Below are positions 9,236-18,536 of a stretch of DNA of 64,000 nt, in pieces. The stretch covers positions 1,116,001 to 1,180,000 of the forward strand of contig NC_014364.1 in the NCBI RefSeq assembly GCF_000143985.1, given 5' to 3'. The position numbers were made by a program, and so were the translations under genes. The first letter of the stretch is position 1; the number at the start of each line of letters is the position of its first letter. Below the pieces are notes generated by a model that did not search any database, was not told the DNA's origin, and saw only the letters and a list, made by a program, of their open reading frames with translations. This DNA is from Sediminispirochaeta smaragdinae DSM 11293 (lineage in GTDB: Bacteria > Spirochaetota > Spirochaetia > DSM-16054 > Sediminispirochaetaceae).

Positions 9236-10101
9236 TGGAAGCAATAAAAAACAGGTATGAATTTGTATTATTATTCGATGTAGAAAATGGAAATCCCAAT
9301 GGAGATCCCGACGCAGGGAATCTACCCAGAATTGATGCTGAAACGTCCAAAGGCATTGTTACAGATGTTTGCCTGAAACGAAAAATACGAAATTACATAG
9401 AAATCAAGCACGGTCACGAGGCAGGGTATCATATTTATGTAAAGGAAAAAGGAGTACTGAATGCTCAGCATGAACTGGCATATAAAGCATTGGGATTGAA
9501 ACCTGAACCCAAAAAGCTCCCAAAAGATGAAGCAAAAGCCAGGGAACTTACGGAGTGGATGTGCACAAATTTCTTTGACATCAGGACTTTCGGCGCGGTA
9601 ATGACTACTGAAATTAATTGCGGGCAGGTTAAGGGTCCTGTTCAGTTAAATCTTGCCAAAAGTATAGACCCGGTAATGCCAAGTGAGCTTTCTATAACAC
9701 GAATGGCCGTAACCAAAGAAGCAGACAAGGAAAAAGAAAGAACTATAGGCAAGAAGACCCTAATCCCATACGGCTTGTATCGAGTGGAAGGATATATTTC
9801 CGCCCATTTTGCCGAGAGAACCGGATTTAACGAGACAGACCTTAACGAGTTATGGGATGCTTTTAAGAATATGTTCGATCATGACCGTTCAGCTTCAAGA
9901 GGAAAGATGAGTCCGCAAAAATTAATAGTCTTTAAACATGACAGCGCCCTTGGAAATGCTCCGGCACATAAATTATTCGATCTTGTTGATATAAAACGTA
10001 TAGGTAACACCGACCAGCCACCGCGAAGCTTCCAGGATTATGAAGTCGTTATGAATGATAATCCTTTTAATGGTGTCACAATACAAACGCTGCTTGATTA
10101 A
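9235..10101 (+). CDS. cas7: CRISPR-associated Cas7/Csd2, Cascade backbone
   Basis: A RAMP protein of 288 residues that polymerises along the spacer part of the crRNA to make the Cascade backbone. The N terminus has the characteristic Csd2 block [20 protein letters not shown] followed by PRID. The C-terminal region has the conserved [11 protein letters not shown] stretch. It begins at the TAATG overlap with cas8c and is the last effector gene. A strong hairpin follows its stop before the adaptation genes begin. Confidence 0.96.
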   Translation: MEAIKNRYEFVLLFDVENGNPNGDPDAGNLPRIDAETSKGIVTDVCLKRKIRNYIEIKHGHEAGYHIYVKEKGVLNAQHELAYKALGLKPEPKKLPKDEAKARELTEWMCTNFFDIRTFGAVMTTEINCGQVKGPVQLNLAKSIDPVMPSELSITRMAVTKEADKEKERTIGKKTLIPYGLYRVEGYISAHFAERTGFNETDLNELWDAFKNMFDHDRSASRGKMSPQKLIVFKHDSALGNAPAHKLFDLVDIKRIGNTDQPPRSFQDYEVVMNDNPFNGVTIQTLLD

Positions 10102-10109
10102 AATAAAGG

Positions 10110-10133
10110 AGTTGCCCTCAGAAGAGGGCAACT
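10110..10133 (+). other. Intercistronic stem-loop between cas7 and cas4
   Basis: AGTTGCCCTC, loop AGAA, GAGGGCAACT: a perfect 10-bp stem, 8 bp after the cas7 stop. It is followed by AAAATTA rather than a U-run, so it is more likely an mRNA-processing or 3'-stabilising hairpin, or partial attenuator, than a full terminator. It separates interference genes from adaptation genes. Confidence 0.75.
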
Positions 10134-10142
10134 AAAATTACT

Positions 10143-10787
10143 ATGTACACTGAAGACGATTTTATCCAGCTTTCAGCTATCCAGCATTATAGGTTTTGTA
10201 AGCGACAGTTTTATCTTGCTTATGTCGAGGAGATCTGGATCGAGAATTTTTTAACAGCGTCAGGACGCATCATGCATCAGCATGTTGATGATGTTCATAG
10301 AGAAAAAAGAAAAGGCCTATCTCAGGAATTTGGGCTTGCATTATGTTCTTATGAATTGGGCGTCAGCGGTAAGGCTGATGTTATAGAGTTTTATCATGAT
10401 CAAGACGGCGAATTAGTAGAAATAATACCTGTTGAATACAAAAGGGGAATTGAAAAGGAAGATAATTGCGATGCCATGCAATTATGCGCACAGGCGATAT
10501 GTCTTGAAGAAATGACTGGTTTATCAATTGAGCACGGATTTCTTTTTTACGGCAAGGAACGAAGGCGAACAGAGATCACGTTCTCACAGGAATTACGGGA
10601 AGAAACAAAAACAGCGTTTCTTGATATTCATTCATTATATAACGAGTTTTCTGAACCTCCCAAAGCAATATTTAATCAAAACTGTAAAGCATGCAGCTTT
10701 TTTGAATATTGCAAACCCAAGACTGTAGGGAAAAGGAAATCTGCAAAATCATATTTTCAAAAAATAATTAGAGAGGTAAAACCCTGA
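10143..10787 (+). CDS. cas4: CRISPR-associated exonuclease Cas4
   Basis: A RecB-like nuclease of 214 residues that works with Cas1-Cas2 to trim and orient prespacers by their PAM. An N-terminal cysteine (C19 in HYRFCKRQFYLA), the nuclease motif VEYKRG, and C-terminal cysteines in CKACSFFEYCKP are all visible. These four cysteines are the expected 4Fe-4S ligands. Its stop overlaps the cas1 start by one base (TGATG). It is the first adaptation gene after the hairpin. No clear Shine-Dalgarno site was found just before the ATG, so expression may be lower than that of cas7. Confidence 0.95.
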   Translation: MYTEDDFIQLSAIQHYRFCKRQFYLAYVEEIWIENFLTASGRIMHQHVDDVHREKRKGLSQEFGLALCSYELGVSGKADVIEFYHDQDGELVEIIPVEYKRGIEKEDNCDAMQLCAQAICLEEMTGLSIEHGFLFYGKERRRTEITFSQELREETKTAFLDIHSLYNEFSEPPKAIFNQNCKACSFFEYCKPKTVGKRKSAKSYFQKIIREVKP

Positions 10788-11812
10788 TGAAGAGGCATTC
10801 AAATACTTTATATTTAATGACACAGGGGACGTATTGCCACAAAGAAAATGACGGAATTGTCATTAAAGTCGACGGAGAACGAAAAGCAAAGTTCCCTGTC
10901 CATAATATTGAAAGTATTGTCTGTTTTGGAAATATACTTTGCAGCCCGTTTCTCCTAGGTTTTTGTGCTGAGAACAATATCTCAATAAGCTATCTGACTG
11001 AGAATGGTCGATTTCTGGGAAGATTCCAGGGCAATGTAAGCGGTAATGTTCTGCTGCGTCGAAACCAGTATCGCTGGGCTGATGATCCAGAAAAAACAGG
11101 ATATGTTGCAAGGACAATAATACAGGGGAAAATAATCAACTCAATTGCAGTATTAAATCGATTTTTGCGAGATTCAAAAGAAGTCAATGAAAGTGTAAAG
11201 TCGGCGGTTAATGAATTAAAACATATTTTGGGCGCTGTTGAAAAATCAAATGATCTGGAAGTTATTCGTGGAATTGAAGGAATAGCAGCAAAATGTTATT
11301 TCAATGTCTTTAACAATCTGATAAAGCAACAAAAAGATGACTTTGTATTTAATGGACGAAATAAACGTCCTCCAAGAGACGAGGTTAATGCATTATTGTC
11401 ATTTATATATGTTGTTATGATGCATGATATCAGATCTGCTTTGGAAACTGTTGGTCTCGATCCTGCTGTAGGATATCTGCATAGGGATCGATCCGGAAGA
11501 TATAGCTTAGCTCTTGATTTAATGGAAGAATTCAGATCTTTTTTTGCTGATAGATTGATTTTGTCTCTCATAAATCGTAATCAAATCAAAAAATCTCATT
11601 TCCGATTAACAGAGGCAAAGTCTGTCTTACTGAATGATGAAGGGAAAAAGATATTGTTGACGGCATATCAGGATAGAAAAAAGGAAGAGATATTGCATCC
11701 TTTCATCAATGAGAAGTGCACTTACGGAAGATTATTTTTTATACAGGCACTTATTTTTGCCAGATGGGTAAGGGGAGATATAGATGGCTATCCTCCATTT
11801 ATCTGGAAGTAA
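10787..11812 (+). CDS. cas1: CRISPR integrase Cas1
   Basis: A 341-residue integrase that inserts prespacers at the leader end of the array, in complex with Cas2. The metal-binding catalytic residues are recognisable: Glu in RGIEGIAAKCYF, His in VGYLHRDRSGRYSL, and Glu/Asp in the following LALDLMEEFRS. Length and order (cas4-cas1-cas2) are standard for type I-C. It overlaps the cas4 stop (TGATG), and cas2 follows after 11 bp. Confidence 0.97.
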   Translation: MKRHSNTLYLMTQGTYCHKENDGIVIKVDGERKAKFPVHNIESIVCFGNILCSPFLLGFCAENNISISYLTENGRFLGRFQGNVSGNVLLRRNQYRWADDPEKTGYVARTIIQGKIINSIAVLNRFLRDSKEVNESVKSAVNELKHILGAVEKSNDLEVIRGIEGIAAKCYFNVFNNLIKQQKDDFVFNGRNKRPPRDEVNALLSFIYVVMMHDIRSALETVGLDPAVGYLHRDRSGRYSLALDLMEEFRSFFADRLILSLINRNQIKKSHFRLTEAKSVLLNDEGKKILLTAYQDRKKEEILHPFINEKCTYGRLFFIQALIFARWVRGDIDGYPPFIWK

Positions 11813-11823
11813 GGGGTTCAAAA

Positions 11824-12117
11824 ATGCGTGTTGTAGTAAGCTATGATGTAAGGACTGATACCTCAGAAGGCCGTAGGCGGCTAAGAAGAATTGCAAAGCT
11901 ATGTGAAAGCAATGGTGTAAGAGTTCAGTATTCTGTTTTTGAATGTCAGGTCGATTCGGCAGAGTGGGTCAAAATGAAAGATAAAATTGTTAAAATTATT
12001 AATGAAGATGAAGATAGCGTAAGAGTTTATTTTCTTGGAAGCAATTGGCAACGAAAGATCTCTCATATTGGACTTAAAAAGCACTTTGATGTTGTAGATG
12101 ACACCCTGATCTTATAA
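11824..12117 (+). CDS. cas2: CRISPR-associated Cas2
   Basis: Structural partner of Cas1, 97 residues from the ATG at 11824. The ferredoxin-like N terminus MRVVVSYDVRTDTSEGRRRL contains the conserved YDV with its aspartate. The frame is open upstream into cas1, but the family N terminus and the cas1 stop at 11812 fix this start. It is the last cas gene. The array leader begins directly after its stop. Confidence 0.96.
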   Translation: MRVVVSYDVRTDTSEGRRRLRRIAKLCESNGVRVQYSVFECQVDSAEWVKMKDKIVKIINEDEDSVRVYFLGSNWQRKISHIGLKKHFDVVDDTLIL

Positions 12118-12271
12118 TGCGAAACTCAAGTTCACAGTTATCTTTAAAAAACTATTTTATTGGTATGTAAGGATTTATGAACGTTACTACTTGTTCTTTC
12201 ACATAATTAGGGAAGGATTCGCAAATACTTAACAATAATTCATTTATATGTAATAATTTAGGATGTATAGA
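12118..12271 (+). promoter_or_regulatory. CRISPR leader
   Basis: This 154-bp, strongly A+T-rich, non-coding stretch lies between the cas2 stop and the first repeat. Its position next to cas2, the perfect repeats at this end and the degenerate repeat at the other end all mark it as the leader, holding the array promoter and the integration-anchoring sequences. A GGATTCGCAAA motif occurs at about 12214. No promoter boxes can be placed with confidence. Confidence 0.8.
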
Positions 12272-15200
12272 GTCGCTCCCTTCGCGGGAGCGTGGATTGA
12301 AACCGGGCGGAGCTTAGCCTCGCCTCGGAGGTTCATAAGTCGCTCCCTTCGCGGGAGCGTGGATTGAAACTGTTTAAGCTTGTCCTCTTTCTCCGTCTTC
12401 TGGGGTCGCTCCCTTCGCGGGAGCGTGGATTGAAACACCAACAGGGAATTGCCGAGGCATGTATGGTACATTGTCGCTCCCTTCGCGGGAGCGTGGATTG
12501 AAACGTAAGTATCCCTTTCATGTTTTATCTGGTTTAAGGTCGCTCCCTTCGCGGGAGCGTGGATTGAAACGAAGAAAAGAAAATGCATGTACTACGACTT
12601 ATACCGTCGCTCCCTTCGCGGGAGCGTGGATTGAAACTTATAATGTACCGAGACGTTTTGTCTAACTCCCTGTCGCTCCCTTCGCGGGAGCGTGGATTGA
12701 AACAAGTTACTTGTCATATCTCACCTCCAATATAGTTTGTCGCTCCCTTCGCGGGAGCGTGGATTGAAACATGGAACAAGGAACAGGTAAAAGTAAAACA
12801 CTCCTTGTCGCTCCCTTCGCGGGAGCGTGGATTGAAACATAATAAAGAACATGCAAGAAAAAGTAACGATAATGTCGCTCCCTTCGCGGGAGCGTGGATT
12901 GAAACATAAATCATAGCCGGACCGTAATCACAACTAACCAGTCGCTCCCTTCGCGGGAGCGTGGATTGAAACACCGTTTTGATGGCGAGCTGTGGGAGTC
13001 CATAGGGTCGCTCCCTTCGCGGGAGCGTGGATTGAAACGAGAAAAATATCAATAAAGCTTCCACCTAATGCACGTCGCTCCCTTCGCGGGAGCGTGGATT
13101 GAAACCCGCTTTTTAATACCGGGAATTCTTTGACGTCCCAGTCGCTCCCTTCGCGGGAGCGTGGATTGAAACATAGCAGACCTTATATTTCCCTGAGTAA
13201 CAGATTCGTCGCTCCCTTCGCGGGAGCGTGGATTGAAACATCTGTTCATCTAAAAGCCGCTTTACAGACTTCGCGTCGCTCCCTTCGCGGGAGCGTGGAT
13301 TGAAACAACAAGGTTATTCCGGAAAGTAAGTATGAGGAATGGGTCGCTCCCTTCGCGGGAGCGTGGATTGAAACGAAAATGCGTTTATTGACCAAGGACC
13401 CTCACCTGGTCGCTCCCTTCGCGGGAGCGTGGATTGAAACATGCAAGGCTCGTAGCGGCAAATGTAGACGGGCTGAGTCGCTCCCTTCGCGGGAGCGTGG
13501 ATTGAAACATCGGAGGATCCCGTACCCCTGTTATTATTTCCGAGTCGCTCCCTTCGCGGGAGCGTGGATTGAAACGTAGGCAGGCCCATAAGCTGCCAAA
13601 CATCAAGATTGTCGCTCCCTTCGCGGGAGCGTGGATTGAAACACCTATTGGTGCTACGCTGGTTAAGTCTGATTTTCGTCGCTCCCTTCGCGGGAGCGTG
13701 GATTGAAACAAAGGTGGATCCTATTACAATTGGTGCTTTAACGGTCGCTCCCTTCGCGGGAGCGTGGATTGAAACCCGCTCGAAACCGCGAGAATGGCAC
13801 CAGGGTAATAGGTCGCTCCCTTCGCGGGAGCGTGGATTGAAACTTCCCTGATCTCTCTAAGCCGGTCAATAACCGACTGTCGCTCCCTTCGCGGGAGCGT
13901 GGATTGAAACGGAAACCTTGTACTGAGCTACCCAGTCAGGATATGTCGCTCCCTTCGCGGGAGCGTGGATTGAAACACTTCTGCCTGGTGTTTTCTCAGC
14001 GTCAAAACGAAGGTCGCTCCCTTCGCGGGAGCGTGGATTGAAACATCCATGAGCGAACAAAACAAGAAAAATTATACGCGTCGCTCCCTTCGCGGGAGCG
14101 TGGATTGAAACCAGCTGCAATCCCAGGGAATTGGTAAACGCTATTGGTCGCTCCCTTCGCGGGAGCGTGGATTGAAACGCCCCGTTATTATCAACGCCTA
14201 CTTAATATACCTAGGTCGCTCCCTTCGCGGGAGCGTGGATTGAAACAGAAAAAAAATCACGATTATAACGAACATAACTATGTCGCTCCCTTCGCGGGAG
14301 CGTGGATTGAAACGTTGGAACAGTCTAGCTCCGTGTTCGAGGCTAGGGTCGCTCCCTTCGCGGGAGCGTGGATTGAAACCGGCTAAAGCACCAATTGTAA
14401 TAGGATCCACCTGTGTCGCTCCCTTCGCGGGAGCGTGGATTGAAACGCGTCGTTCCTGGCGCAAGGATTATTTTACGAGTGGTCGCTCCCTTCGCGGGAG
14501 CGTGGATTGAAACGATGATCCCCGAAGAGATTCAGCGTGGTCAGAGCGGTCGCTCCCTTCGCGGGAGCGTGGATTGAAACGATAAGGAGGACTCCGGTGA
14601 GTAGACCAAAACTTTGTCGCTCCCTTCGCGGGAGCGTGGATTGAAACTTTTGTATATAGTCAGCAACATATCTGGCTGAATCAGTCGCTCCCTTCGCGGG
14701 AGCGTGGATTGAAACGTTACCATCACTTATGACGATGCTCATTTGCCTGGTCGCTCCCTTCGCGGGAGCGTGGATTGAAACATTATGCTATTACATAGCT
14801 CACAGGCTGTACTATGTCGCTCCCTTCGCGGGAGCGTGGATTGAAACAAATGTCCCGTAACGGGTAGCCCATACCCGTTAATGTCGCTCCCTTCGCGGGA
14901 GCGTGGATTGAAACATTAAATAAATTAAAAAAGGAGCAAGCCTATTCAAGTCGCTCCCTTCGCGGGAGCGTGGATTGAAACATCTATGCTTTCTAACATT
15001 TCTATGAGGGAAGTGGGTCGCTCCCTTCGCGGGAGCGTGGATTGAAACAAAGGAGCTTGTTAATCCTACTATAGTGCTAACGGTCGCTCCCTTCGCGGGA
15101 GCGTGGATTGAAACTTTTCAAAAACATCCCTGGCAGCCTCTATTGCTGCTGGTCGCTCCCTTCGCGGGAGCGTGGATTGAAACAGAAACATTCATGCCTG

Positions 15201-17395
15201 AATATTAAATCTGTAAAGAGTCGCTCCCTTCGCGGGAGCGTGGATTGAAACACGGAGGTTTTAGCTTCCTAGAAAAGAATAAATCAGTCGCTCCCTTCGC
15301 GGGAGCGTGGATTGAAACATGGCTGATGATCGATGTGTACAGGTTCCATTCGGTCGCTCCCTTCGCGGGAGCGTGGATTGAAACGTGACTGTGACAAGCG
15401 ACACATCAAAATCCACAATGTCGCTCCCTTCGCGGGAGCGTGGATTGAAACTGCATCAAGGCAGCTATGCCAGCCTGGCAAAAAGTCGCTCCCTTCGCGG
15501 GAGCGTGGATTGAAACTGATGATCGCAGACAGGGCCATCGAAACATCCATTGTCGCTCCCTTCGCGGGAGCGTGGATTGAAACGATGACAACCACCCCAT
15601 TGGCACACTTCTACTGCTTGTCGCTCCCTTCGCGGGAGCGTGGATTGAAACTCATTCCGGAAGAGGGATTACTTGATCGCTGTCAGTCGCTCCCTTCGCG
15701 GGAGCGTGGATTGAAACGAACCCCGCATGTTAACTGCATTGATCCGGGCCACGTCGCTCCCTTCGCGGGAGCGTGGATTGAAACGATAATTCAATGCGAT
15801 TGTTTTTCCAAACATCTCCGTCGCTCCCTTCGCGGGAGCGTGGATTGAAACGATCAGCGCCTTGACTGCTTTCATTTCAGACCGGCGTCGCTCCCTTCGC
15901 GGGAGCGTGGATTGAAACATAATAATATGATGGAATATGTATAAAGGTGTTGTGTCGCTCCCTTCGCGGGAGCGTGGATTGAAACGGGGGTATCAGTTCC
16001 GACTTCCTGATTGGTGATTTGTCGCTCCCTTCGCGGGAGCGTGGATTGAAACATGATTGAATTAGGCGATAGGCTCTACCTTTCAGGGTCGCTCCCTTCG
16101 CGGGAGCGTGGATTGAAACGCTATACATACAGGCGTGGAGCAATGGGACAGGCTAGTCGCTCCCTTCGCGGGAGCGTGGATTGAAACAATTATACTCTAT
16201 AATTTATAGTATATTGAATAAGTCGCTCCCTTCGCGGGAGCGTGGATTGAAACCTCATTAGCCCTTTACTCCATCATTCCAATATCCTAAGTCGCTCCCT
16301 TCGCGGGAGCGTGGATTGAAACAAACGAATAGTAACCCCATAAGTCTCTCCATAGTGTCGCTCCCTTCGCGGGAGCGTGGATTGAAACGAGCGAATGGTG
16401 ATCGACGGGAAGATCGCCCACGGTCGCTCCCTTCGCGGGAGCGTGGATTGAAACACGAAAGGTGTCAGAATAACGCCTGCCGTCTGATAGTCGCTCCCTT
16501 CGCGGGAGCGTGGATTGAAACAAGTTTGCCTGTGCAAACGGGGATTACATCAAGTGGGTCGCTCCCTTCGCGGGAGCGTGGATTGAAACGTATGCCGATT
16601 TCCATTTACTTTGCCCCCTGCATGTCGCTCCCTTCGCGGGAGCGTGGATTGAAACAATGAGTAGAATGGTATCTATGTCAGCAATAACAACGGTCGCTCC
16701 CTTCGCGGGAGCGTGGATTGAAACATGGCTGATGATCGATGTGTACAGGTTCCATTCGGTCGCTCCCTTCGCGGGAGCGTGGATTGAAACGTGACTGTGA
16801 CAAGCGACACATCAAAATCCACAATGTCGCTCCCTTCGCGGGAGCGTGGATTGAAACACTGAGACCTTTGAGGGGTACGCAAGAATCTCGAACGTCGCTC
16901 CCTTCGCGGGAGCGTGGATTGAAACACGAAAGGTGTCAGAATAACGCCTGCCGTCTGATAGTCGCTCCCTTCGCGGGAGCGTGGATTGAAACAAGTTTGC
17001 CTGTGCAAACGGGGATTACATCAAGTGGGTCGCTCCCTTCGCGGGAGCGTGGATTGAAACGTATGCCGATTTCCATTTACTTTGCCCCCTGCATGTCGCT
17101 CCCTTCGCGGGAGCGTGGATTGAAACAATGAGTAGAATGGTATCTATGTCAGCAATAACAACGGTCGCTCCCTTCGCGGGAGCGTGGATTGAAACATGGC
17201 TGATGATCGATGTGTACAGGTTCCATTCGGTCGCTCCCTTCGCGGGAGCGTGGATTGAAACGTGACTGTGACAAGCGACACATCAAAATCCACAATGTCG
17301 CTCCCTTCGCGGGAGCGTGGATTGAAACTCCCGTAGGTTTCTTGCAACGAGGTGGGACGAAGCGTCGCTCCCTTCGCAGGAGCGTGGATTGAAAC
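12272..17395 (+). CRISPR. Type I-C CRISPR array, 77 repeats and 76 internal spacers
   Basis: The repeat is 32 nt: GTCGCTCCCTTCGCGGGAGC followed by GTGGATTGAAAC. The CGCTCCC/GGGAGCG stem and GTGGATTGAAAC tail are typical of I-C. I counted 77 repeats at a mean spacing of 67 bp; spacers are 33-37 nt. The repeats I read are identical except the last (17364), which has one G-to-A change. Transcription is inferred to run left to right from the leader. Spacers 63-68 (16455-16825) recur as 70-75 (16926-17296). The pair 46-47 (15319-15419) also equals 67-68 and 74-75. Spacers at 13710 and 14380 are reverse complements over 29 nt. Confidence 0.99.
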
Positions 17396-17429
17396 AGCTT
17401 ATTAAGCAGTGACTTTATTCTGGAGTCAG

Positions 17430-17461
17430 GTCGCATCCCTCGCGGGTGCGTGGGGTGCGAC
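17430..17461 (+). repeat. Degenerate leader-distal CRISPR repeat
   Basis: GTCGCATCCCTCGCGGGTGC followed by GTGGGGTGCGAC lies exactly one spacer (34 nt) after the last good repeat. The repeat stem has changed on both arms (CGCA opposite TGCG), keeping it pairable with one bulged T. The 3' tail GGATTGAAAC is lost. Its outer ends GTCGCA/TGCGAC are also complementary. Decay at this end confirms array polarity. Confidence 0.8.
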
Positions 17462-17689
17462 TAAAAATGGAGCTGAAAGGGGATGTACGCCTTCCATCAC
17501 TTCTGCGAGTGGTAATTCTCCCCTTCGTGAGAAAACCTGGAAATGAATTATAATCCGAAAACATTTTAGGAGGGCCTGTTGAGGAAGATGATAGAGAATT
17601 GGGAGGAAAGATTAGACGGTGTCGGGACAGTGGTAGCTCACTTAGAAGATCACAGCAATCAATATTTGCCGATCATCGTTGCATGATGA

Positions 17690-18235
17690 GTGTCTGAGAC
17701 CTGTACTGGATGCGTTGTATGACTCGGTATAACTGAGTTCTTTTATCACTACTGTAGGAAATGCCTTGGCGATCTTGGCAATCGATTACTCTTTGTCTAC
17801 CTTGAGTTCCACCACTATCAGTCTCAAGAGCCACTATGAAGTGAGGGAAGAAGATGATCTTGATAGCGTTACCATCACCAGGGGGCGAGTACGGAGAGGT
17901 TGATAGAAGCGAGAAAAGTGCTTAATGGAGTTAATCTTGAATCCATGACTCCTTGTGCAGACCGGCATTATTGCTACAGCTGCCGGGAGAGCGAATATGG
18001 CAATGTCAAACAGCGACACGTACGAGAAAGAGTTCTGGTTCCTGAAAGCCCCGATGCTCTATGCTGGGAGCCTCTATTTCAATTCTCCGAGGCGCATTAT
18101 GGCTTTGATATGGTGATGGGGTTGTCTCTTCTTGTGTTCGTTCTTTCAGAGAAAGGCTTTATGATAGAAAACCAAGTCAAAAGCAGATCGACAACCCAAT
18201 GCTACACTGGAAAAACTGTATTTTTAGCTTAAGGT
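17690..18235 (+). pseudogene. Decayed IS1634-like (DDE, DUF4277-type) transposase
   Basis: Remnants in three frames read like an IS1634-family transposase. LRPVLDALYDSV, a stop, LSSFITT and SHYEVREEDDLDSVTITRG match the 'LDALYE.G.TEL' and 'HG.Y...ITRGYSRD' regions. A second frame gives YEKEFWFLKAPMLYAGSLYF then NSPRRIMAL. A third gives DMVMGLSLLVFVLSEKG, the conserved tail. Stops and frameshifts make it dead. It begins about 230 bp beyond the degenerate CRISPR repeat. No inverted repeats were found. Bases 17462-17690 hold nothing else I can identify. Confidence 0.65.
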
Positions 18236-18536
18236 GAGCGGAGAATAGGATGTATGTCCCCTGCCATTTCTAAAAATTTTGTATAACAATCTGTGCCTGC
18301 AACAGCGTTACGTGATATAATAAAAAAAGAAGGGACTTTCGGCGTTGTGGATTCTGGCCGATGCATATCGACCACCATAATAAAGAAGGCCCTTTTTGTA
18401 TCGATACGCCACAACTCCGAGAGGTGTGGTTGAAGCGTGCACAATCACCTTACATCATTCTCATATCTGTTTAACCTTTGCTTCATGAAATCTCCGTATG
18501 CTCAGGAAAGTTATGTCTGATACTATAGGAGTTTCT
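18236..18536. other. Non-coding stretch after the transposase remnant
   Basis: No convincing gene. It may contain the last traces of the transposase C terminus. GTATCGATAC near 18397 is a 10-bp palindrome. The last 20 bp carry the ATAGGAG ribosome-binding site of the lipoprotein gene at 18537. Confidence 0.4.

Noticed and set aside
12244-17392. Many open frames of 60-170 codons on both strands inside the CRISPR array, with repeated peptide blocks such as SLPSRERGLK or FQSTLPRRER
   Set aside because: They are translations of the 32-nt repeat, which has no stop in most frames. No ribosome-binding sites or families support them.
12272-17461. Self-targeting spacers against genes in this window
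   Set aside because: I saw no spacer matching another part of the window by eye. An exact search of all spacers against the full genome would be needed to decide.
17511-17542. A further degenerate CRISPR repeat (TTCTCCCCTTCGTGAGAA, then GGAAATGAA)
   Set aside because: It has a similar stem and TTCG loop but is about 14 bp out of register with the 67-bp spacing and matches too few bases.
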